This document shows positions 57,606 to 64,000 of a DNA stretch of 64,000 bases, in pieces (the first letter of the stretch is position 1; each line of letters opens with the position of its first letter). Source of the stretch: Annona cherimola (Eukaryota > Streptophyta > Magnoliopsida > Magnoliales > Annonaceae); NCBI GenBank assembly GCA_030490835.1, contig CM059973.1, forward strand, positions 56,920,008 to 56,984,007. The letters run 5' to 3'. Both the position numbers and the translations under genes were made by a program. Below the pieces are notes generated by a model. The model did not search any database. It had not been told where the DNA came from and worked only from the letters and a program-made list of their open reading frames with translations.

Positions 57606-59211
57606 TGTTGGTCCCGAGTTGATGGCAATTACCCAAGAGGGGAGGGGTGAATTGGGTATTTAAAAATTTATAACTTAAACAGAAACTTTACCCCGGATTA
57701 ATCTAGTCCCCTTAATGAAGAAACGAAATGGAAAGCAATATAAGGTAGAGAGCAGAAATATAAATCAAGCACACAAGATTTTTATAGTGGTTCGGGCAAC
57801 CTCCCTACTCCACTCTTCCAAGTTCACACTCCTTGTGACTTGGGTTCCACTAATGTATTCTCTCAATACAATTAGAGCCACTGCTCTCTTCTAGATTCCA
57901 GCTCTACGGGGCCTCAACAAATCTCAGCACAAGTAGGTGATGAGTTCCACTCCAATCACACACTACTTTGCTTACACTTGATCTTAGTTCCTCAAACTAA
58001 ATCAAGTTCAATACAACAAAATAAAATAACAAAAGGAGTCTACACTTTACAGATGTGTAGAAGCAATTTGGCGCAGAGAAGAACTCGTAATGTAGACTTT
58101 GAAGATTCAGAGATATAGCTCTTGCAGTTTGAAGCAAAGTTCTTCCTCTTTGAATGGCTTGATCTCTTTAGAGCTCTTGAATATAGGAGTTAAGCACACT
58201 TAATGATTCTCGGCTACTTCCCTCGTCCACAATAACTCCCTTTTATAATTGTGGGGGGAATCTGAACGTTAAAAGGTAGGTGGCGCGCATTTAATGCGCC
58301 AACGTTCGAATAAATTCCGACCGTTGCGACCCAAGTCGCATGCGGAGTCGACTTCGGGTGCGACTTCGCCTCTCCGTCGCAACTTCAAGTTCCAGGTCGG
58401 GTCGACTTGGGTATCGACTAGACCCAAGTCGCAGGTGAAGTCGACTTCGGGTGCGACTTCACCTTGTCAGTTGGCTTTGATGAACATGAATAATTCCGAG
58501 ATGCTTGTTCCTTCATGCCTTTATTTCTTTTGCATTTCTCATGTCTTTCCTCTTTTATTTGCTCCATGTTTTGTAAGTCTTGAATCATTGAATAACTTCT
58601 TGGTCAAGCTTATGCATCTTGTTTTGAACTTGGATTGATCTTCATAGCTTGAGTTTCTTCATCTTGAGATACGCTTGGAGCTTTGCTTTGGACTTGATAG
58701 ATTTAAGTTGATCTTGCACCTTTGATTTGGTTTTGAGAACACTCAAGTTGACTCTTGGAATGAACTTGAAACTGCATCTTTGAGCTTGAGAGCATTAAGT
58801 CAAACTTGGGGTCGACTTCGTCCGCGACTTCGCCCAAGTCGCAACTGGAGTCGACTTCGTTTGCGACTTCGGCATTCTTCCATCCCAAATTCAGCTCTGG
58901 AGTGAATCTCCCGACTGAAGTTGATGATGGAGTCGACTTCGTTTGCGACTTGGCTTCCTAAGTCGCAAGTGGAGTCGACTTGGCCTGCGACTTCACTTGT
59001 TCTTCTCCCATTTTCAACTCTAGACAGATTTGGCTTCTTGAAGTCGATCTTGGAGTCGACTTGGGAAACGACTTGGCCTTCCATACTTCATTTTCTTCAA
59101 ATGTATATTTCTTAAACATTTCCACAAACGTATTAGTAGCCAAGACTTACTCAAATTGATTTGTTAATCATCAAAACATAGATTTAGCTTGTTTTCCACA
59201 TATTTCCAACA
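57606..59211 (-). repeat. 5' LTR of the young Sirevirus
   Basis: 1606 bp with ends TGTTGGTCCCGAG and TTTCCAACA. The eight GTCGAC sites are split three (58345-58445) and five (58810-59060). Relative to the 3' LTR one palindrome unit is missing near 58350 and one extra unit is present near 58830. Confidence 0.95.
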
Positions 59212-59650
59212 ACTTCACCCAAATCGCACATGGAGTCAACTTTGGTTGCGACTTTTCCTGTCTTAGTTCCCAAATTCAGTGCTAGAAGGTTTGAGTTCTT
59301 GAAGTCGATAGTGGAGTCGACTTGCGTCCGCGCTTCACCCAAGTCGCAGTTGGAGTCGACTTGGACTGCAACTTCACTTGCCATGATTCCAAATTTTAGT
59401 GCTGGAAGATTTTGCTCTTTCCAAGTCGATCCTGAGGTCGACTTGGGTATCGACTTCACTCAAGTCGATAACTGAGTCGACTTGGCTTGTGACTTAGTCT
59501 GTCAGGTTCTGAATTTTAATTTTCTAACCTTTAAACAATTTCAACAAATCATATTAGTACCCAAAACATTCTCAAATTGAGTTGTTAATCATCAAAACAC
59601 AGATTGTGCTTAATTTGTCATTGTTTCCAACAATCTCTCCCTTTTTGATT

Positions 59651-59977
59651 ATTGACAAAACCAATTTCAGTTATACCTTTCATTTTCTTAAAATATTAAC
59701 ATTTTATCCTTGTTTTGGTACTTTAGAACATACATGAGTCATTTGCATTGCATTTTAGAGCTAATGGAATCAACATACATATATCATTTTCAACCATTGC
59801 ATACATCTATCATATAAAGCACAAGTTTTAGTCATTCAACTATTTCAATTTATCCAAAAACAGAATATTTTCATATATATAACCAGACATTTTATACAAT
59901 ATGAAGCAATGAAATGCAAAATGTCCTATATAAGTACAAACTACTCATCCCAATGAAAGTAAACTATCCTAAAAAAC
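59651..59977 (-). other. outer element interior, 3' non-coding part
   Basis: AT-rich sequence between the PPT and the end of the long frame. A second weak PPT-like tract (minus AAAAAGAGGTAAAG) lies near 59985. Confidence 0.6.
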
Positions 59978-61621
59978 TCAAAATTCTTTACCTCTTTTTG
60001 TCAATGAATCAAAAAGGAGATAGGAACATCGAGATTTAGTAAATTGGAAAACAGATATGGGATAGGATGATCGACGAGGAGGTGGAGTAGGTGGAGTAGG
60101 CCTGATATGGGCAGAGGAATAAAAAGATGAGAGAGGCTGAACGGTGGGTTCAACTCTCACGGATTCTCCAAAATAGGGATCCAGGCTTAGCACACTCGGC
60201 ACATGGCGACCCCTACTACTTCCCGATGCAAGTCGATACTTGATGTTCCATAGTTCGTGATCCATGCGGTCCTGACAAGAATGCATATCCATGATTGCTG
60301 TATGGATCCCGACTAGCTGGGATGTAATCCTGTCCTCCATCTGCTCCAAATGCGCTCGGATGGCATTAACTGATGTATCCCAAGTTAGCGAATGTGGATG
60401 CGGATCAGGGATCTGTGAGCCTCGAGGAGAGCATGACCCATGGGATTGGGGCGATGCAGGCTCAGCGGGTTTAGTCGGTGGTGGAGACAGAGGGGGCTGC
60501 TCCCCCTTAGGATGTGCACCTCCCCTTTCTTCTTGGGCCGGTTGTCCCATTCTTTTTTGAATCCTTTTAGCCTAGAAATCCTCCACATTGATTTTCATTC
60601 TTTGCAAAAGTGCCTTGTCTATCGCATTTGTTGGCTTTAGGACTTCAAACGGCTCGCTGTCGAGATCAATACACATGTAGTGCATTATTCTTGTGATCCA
60701 AGTGCCATATGGGAGCACACCTCGTGGGTTATCCTTTTTTGAGACCAATGTTTCTAGCAATAATGCAGGCAGGATGACTTTGACTTTATTTTCCACTTTC
60801 CACAAAATTTCTGCCTCCTGTGGGTTCAATTGGTTTCGGCCTCCTCCTTTTGGATAAATGCAATGAGCGATCAACAATATAAGAACCCTCAATCTTGGAG
60901 ACAAATCCATATAATGAAGAAATTTTATCCCAGGGTGATACTTATTGCTCTTAGTGAGCTGATTGTATATTCATGGGATGGTTAACCCTTCGGGAATACT
61001 TTCCTCTTCTTCTAGAACATCCAACACATATGTAATTTTTCGGATTGCATTTTCCCGGTGACTGCCAGTTCCAATTCCCAAGTTTATATATTTTCCCTTG
61101 ACAAAAGTCAGGTAATACTAGTGATCCCAAAGATAGTAAAATACACGGGTTAGATCAGGGTATACCCTGTCATCGGCTTTTAGGAGCCCAGTCCATCCCT
61201 GAAAGTCGAGTAGCTCCTCTATACCAAACTTATAATTATGCAGGAATTTAAAATCAATGATCTTAGGCACAAATATCTTACGTTCGTAGAAGTGCTTGTA
61301 AAACTTGCTATGTTGCCGCTCTGTTCTGAAATAAGTGGTCAGCATTTTAAGGATCTGTGCCTTCAGAGTCAGGGTGCCCTATCTGTTTGCAGCTGATAGT
61401 GTCTCGTTACTAGACCCTGAATCGGAGTTATCACATCGAGGCGCCGATGAGGATGGATTGGCCTTGCAGAAATGCACACGGCGTCCCGTGGATGCGGAGA
61501 CCTCCTCCCGAACTCGTTTGGATGGAGTTCGTTGTCGGCGGGGTACCCCCTCTCCTGTGCTCGAGCTGGATGGCCTGGATACAACCATTTTTGAAGGCTT
61601 GACAACAGCTTTAGGAGCCAT
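59978..61621 (-). pseudogene. single long ORF of the outer non-autonomous element, four stops
   Basis: One continuous frame of 548 codons from ATG 61621 to 59978, broken only by TAG at ~61379, TAG at ~61118, TGA at ~60978 and TAG at ~60572, with no frameshift. The N-terminus is basic and Ser-rich (MAPKAVVKPSKM). The middle has FYERKIFVPKIIDFKFLHNY, WTGLLKADDRVYPDLTRVFY and GVLPYGTWITRIMHYMCIDL, the pattern of the 'putative plant transposon protein' (Transposase_32-type) domain. The C-terminus is Pro-rich with a helical segment (ITSQLVGIHTAIMDMHSCQD). No gag or pol domain exists in this element. The function of the protein family is unknown to me. Confidence 0.75.
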
Positions 61622-61872
61622 GGGATCAATTTGGATGGGTTTTTTAGATGAATTTATAAAATGGGATTTTGAGAATGGATTGCTTGGAGAGCTAAAGGTT
61701 GGGGGTATGTAGAAAATGGAGATGAGGCAGAGGAAACAAGATTAAGGGAATGAATACTTGAATCGGAGAGTGGGATAGCTGGAGTTGAGGGAGAACTGTG
61801 AAAGAGAGAGCAGAGAGAAAAAGAGAGGTCTGGAGAGGAAACCGGCGGCCGAAAATGGTTGTCGGGGTTGGT
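61622..61872 (-). other. outer element 5' leader
   Basis: On the minus strand a pyrimidine-rich leader upstream of ATG 61621 (plus strand GAGAGAGAGCAGAGAG-like text). It is cut by the TRIM array at about 61873. Confidence 0.5.
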
Positions 61873-63685
61873 GCCTAGGCTATAAGCGGAGGATGCTGGA
61901 GTTACACTGTCGAGGCGCCTTTTGGGGAAGGACGGGAGTGTGAACCTAGAAGGACAAAACCATGCGGGCGAGGCCCAAAGTGGACAATACCTGAGACAGT
62001 AAGGGTCGGGATGTTACATAATGGTATCAGAGCCGACTCCCGACCTCCGACCGGTGGTGTCCAGTGAGGACGCTAGAGCCCCAAGGGGGGTGGATGTAGA
62101 ATCCCACATCGGTTAGGATGAGGGGAGGAGCCTGAGCTATAAGTGGAGGCACTGGTTATCCTGTCGAGGCGCCTTTTGGGGAAGGACGGGCACGTGAACC
62201 CAGAAGGACAAAACCATCCGGGCGAGGCCCAAAGTGAACAATACCGAGACAGTGAGGCCAGTGCGTGACATAATAGTATCAGAGCCGACTCCCGACCTCC
62301 GGACGATGGTGTCCAGCGGGGACGCTGGAGCCCAAAGGGAGGGTGGATGTGGAATCCCACATCAGTTAGGACGAGGGGGGAGCCTAGGCTATAAGTGGAG
62401 GCACTGGTTGTCCTGTCGAGGCGCCTTTCGGGGAAGGACGGGCACATGAATCCAGAAGGACAAAATCATGCGGGCAAGGCCCAAAGCGGACAATACCGAG
62501 ACAGTGCACATCAGTTAGGACGAGGGGGAAAGCCTGGGCTATAAGTGGAGGCACTGGTTGTCTTGTCGAGGCGCCTTTTGGGGAAGGACGAGTACGTGAA
62601 CCCAGAAGGACAAAACCGTGCGGGCGAGGCCCAAAGCAGACAATACCGAGACAGTGAGGCCAGTGCGTGACATAATGGTATCAGAGCCGACTCCCGACCT
62701 CCAGCCGGTGGTGTCCAGCGGGGACGTTGGAGCCCCAAGGGGAGGTGGATGTGGAATCCCACATCGGTTAGGACGAAGGGGGAGCCTGGGCTATAAGTGG
62801 AGGCACTGGTTGTCCTATCGAGGCGCCTTCTGGGGAAGGACGGGAGCGTGAACCCAGAAGAACAAAACCGTGCGGGAGAGGCCTAATGCAGAGAATACCT
62901 GCGATAGTAAGGGTCGGGGCGTTACATAATGGTATCAAAGCTGACTCCCGACCTCCGGCCGATGGTGTCCAGCGAGGACGCTGGAACCCCAAGGGGTGGT
63001 GGATGTGGAATCCCACATCGGTTAGGACGAGGGGGGAGCCTGGGCTATAAGTGGAGGCACTGGTTGTCCTGTCAAGGCCCTTTTTGGAGAAGGACGGGCA
63101 CGTGAACCCAGAAGGATAAAATCGTGCGGGCGAGGCCCAACGTGGACAATACCGAGACAGTGAGTCCAGTGCGTTACATAATGGTATCAGAGCCGACTCC
63201 TGATGTCCTGCAGGTGTGTCCAGCAAGGGCGCTGGAGCCCCGAGGGGGGTGAATGTGATATCCCACATCGGTTAGGAATAGGGAGGGAGCCTGGGCTATA
63301 ATTGGAGGATGCTGGAGTTACACTGTCGAGGCGCCTTTTGGGGAAGGACGGGAGCGTGAACCCAGAAGGACAAAATCGTGCGGGCGAGGCCCAAACCAGA
63401 CAATACCTGCGACAGTAAGGGCCAGGGCGTTACATAATGGTATCAGAGCCGACTCCTGACCTCCGGCCGGTAGTGTCCAGTGGGGACGCTGGAGCCCCAA
63501 GGGGGTGGAAGTAGAATCCCACATCGGTTAGGATTAGGGGGGGAGCCTGGGCTATAAGTGGAGGCACTAGTTGTCCTGTCGAGGCGACTTTTGGGGAAGG
63601 ACAGGCACGTGAACCCAGAAGGACAAAATCGTGCGGGCGAGGCCCAAAGCGGAAAATACCGAGACAATGAGGCTAGTGCGTGACA
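61873..63685 (+). mobile_element. multimeric TRIM retrotransposon array
   Basis: Alternating LTRs (~176 bp) and interiors (~75 bp). LTR copies: 61873-62018 (5'-truncated), 62095-62270, 62348-62506 (3'-truncated), 62507-62672 (5'-truncated), 62750-62926, 63004-63178, 63254-63434, 63510-63685. LTRs start TGTRGAATCCCACATCGG and end GTGACA or GTTACA. Each interior opens TAATGGTATCAGAGCC (tRNA-iMet PBS) and ends with the PPT-like CCCAAGGGGGGTGGA. There is no coding capacity. Sharing of LTRs between neighbouring units is the mark of tandem TRIMs. The left end is truncated, so no target duplication is seen. Confidence 0.93.
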
Positions 63686-63894
63686 AGGAGAATCCGAGAG
63701 AAAGAAAAGAAAATGACGAGACAGCAAGAAGAAAATGAAAAAATAGGAAGAAAAAAGGTAGCTAAAACAGGAAATCAGGAAGAGCTAGGAGCAAAAATGA
63801 GAACTGGATGGAGTTTCGGAGAATGAGAAATGAAGGAAGAATAGAAAGAAGAAGAAGAAGAGGAAGACGATCGCACGGGAAGCCAAGTGGCGCC
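63686..63894. other. purine-rich spacer
   Basis: Plus-strand purine-rich text with GAA/AAG runs (63848-63866), probably the resumed leader of the outer element. No gene is seen. Confidence 0.4.
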
Positions 63895-64000
63895 GCGCTG
63901 GAGTTGACTTGCCCTAACCAAAGTCGACTTCACCCCATGCGGAGTCAACTTTGCCCCTTTCAAAATCGACTTGGATTTTGTAGAGTCGACTTCGGCGAAG
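63895..64000. repeat. palindrome array at the window edge, Sirevirus-LTR-like
   Basis: AAAGTCGACTTCACC, GGAGTCAACTTTGCC, AAAATCGACTTGG and AGAGTCGACTTCGG follow one another, as in the Sirevirus LTR arrays. It is probably the beginning of the outer element's 5' LTR or another LTR, cut by the window. Confidence 0.6.

Larger units (their letters stand above)
50703..59211 (-). mobile_element. complete young Sirevirus (Ty1/copia), minus strand
   Basis: 8509 bp with LTRs 50703-52326 and 57606-59211, flanked by the perfect duplication ACTTC (50698-50702, 59212-59216). It has a PBS, gag, protease, integrase, RT and RNase H in copia order, and several PPT-like tracts. The LTRs differ at few positions apart from repeat-unit gains and losses, so insertion is recent. 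The Sirevirus (SIRE/Maximus) call rests on the pol text (LGYSSNSKAYRVFN, RTKHIDLRHHFIREHV), the long gag with coiled coil, the multiple PPTs and the palindrome-rich LTRs. Pol is disabled. Confidence 0.93.
49453..59632 (-). mobile_element. 3' LTR of the outer Sirevirus-derived element, split by a young Sirevirus
   Basis: Parts 49453-50702 and 59217-59632, about 1.67 kb when joined across the ACTTC duplication. Plus-strand ends are TGTTGGTCTCGAG and GTTTCCAACA. The PPT of this element (minus AATCAAAAAGGGAGAGAT) is at 59633-59650, so the element body lies to the right and reads on the minus strand. It carries the AAGTCGACTT palindromes at 50170-50350, 50625-50700 and 59217-59490. No matching 5' LTR is seen in the window. 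Confidence 0.85.

Noticed and set aside
60291..60560. Plus-strand frames opposite the outer element ORF
   Set aside because: They are shadows of the minus-strand 548-codon frame, which has the recognisable domain text.
62073..63727. Several long minus-strand open frames (up to 166 codons) with similar proteins
   Set aside because: They are the same TRIM LTR/interior unit read antisense, repeated by the array; no domain, and they cross PBS and PPT sites.

Overview
The window is plant nuclear DNA, almost certainly from an angiosperm. It holds an R2R3-MYB gene with the canonical plant introns, LTR retrotransposons of plant lineages (Sirevirus-type Ty1/copia, Tat/Athila-like and Tekay/Del-like Ty3/gypsy derivatives, a TRIM), and primer-binding sites of the tRNA-iMet type. 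No rRNA, tRNA gene, CRISPR or bacterial feature is present. The species cannot be told from the sequence.

Only one host gene looks intact: a bHLH-interacting-type R2R3-MYB transcription factor at 29235-30099 (+), three exons, 213 residues. About 2.5 kb of fairly retroelement-poor DNA lies upstream of it, with a MITE-like foldback, an AT-rich repeat and a pair of strong palindromes. Almost everything else is retrotransposon, and many boundaries can be fixed by 5-bp target-site duplications (TSDs) read directly from the sequence.

Left part (1-12.6 kb): a decayed Sirevirus gag/pol relic and LTR piece (1-2260), then an old degenerate coding relic (possibly plant-mobile-domain-like, with a coiled-coil end) split by four solo LTRs of one gypsy-like family: A 3523-4862, B 5162-7915, C 6041-7381 (inserted inside B) and D 9376-10826. 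12.7-16 kb: a minus-strand Ty3/gypsy pol relic (RT, RNase H, integrase). 16-19.2 kb: a relic of a plant-transposon-type ORF and a Sirevirus RT/RNase H piece ending at a PBS. 19.2-26.7 kb: solo LTRs E (19200-21150) and F (22725-24405), an old Sirevirus LTR (21157-22724) and a Sirevirus solo LTR (24942-26658).

Right part (30.5-63.7 kb): a nested stack. An old plus-strand copia element (5' LTR from about 30544 to 38134, PBS 38137, RNase H relic 48826-49440, PPT near 49441) is interrupted in its LTR by a gypsy non-autonomous element (30638-37805), in its interior by a Tekay-like element with 3-kb LTRs and an 873-bp interior (38867-45778), and by a solo LTR of the same family (46298-48820). Beside its PPT lies a minus-strand Sirevirus-derived non-autonomous element whose 3' LTR (49453-59632) is itself split by a complete young Sirevirus (50703-59211, TSD ACTTC). 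The interior of that outer element carries one long frame (61621-59978) and is followed by a tandem TRIM array (61873-63685).

No complete autonomous element survives. The young Sirevirus has an intact 618-residue gag, but its pol has in-frame stops and has lost the motif A aspartate of RT. The most unusual material is non-coding: arrays of GTCGAC-centred palindromes inside Sirevirus LTRs, a repeated PBS region in the Tekay-like element, the multimeric TRIM, and short motif clusters shared by unrelated LTR families.
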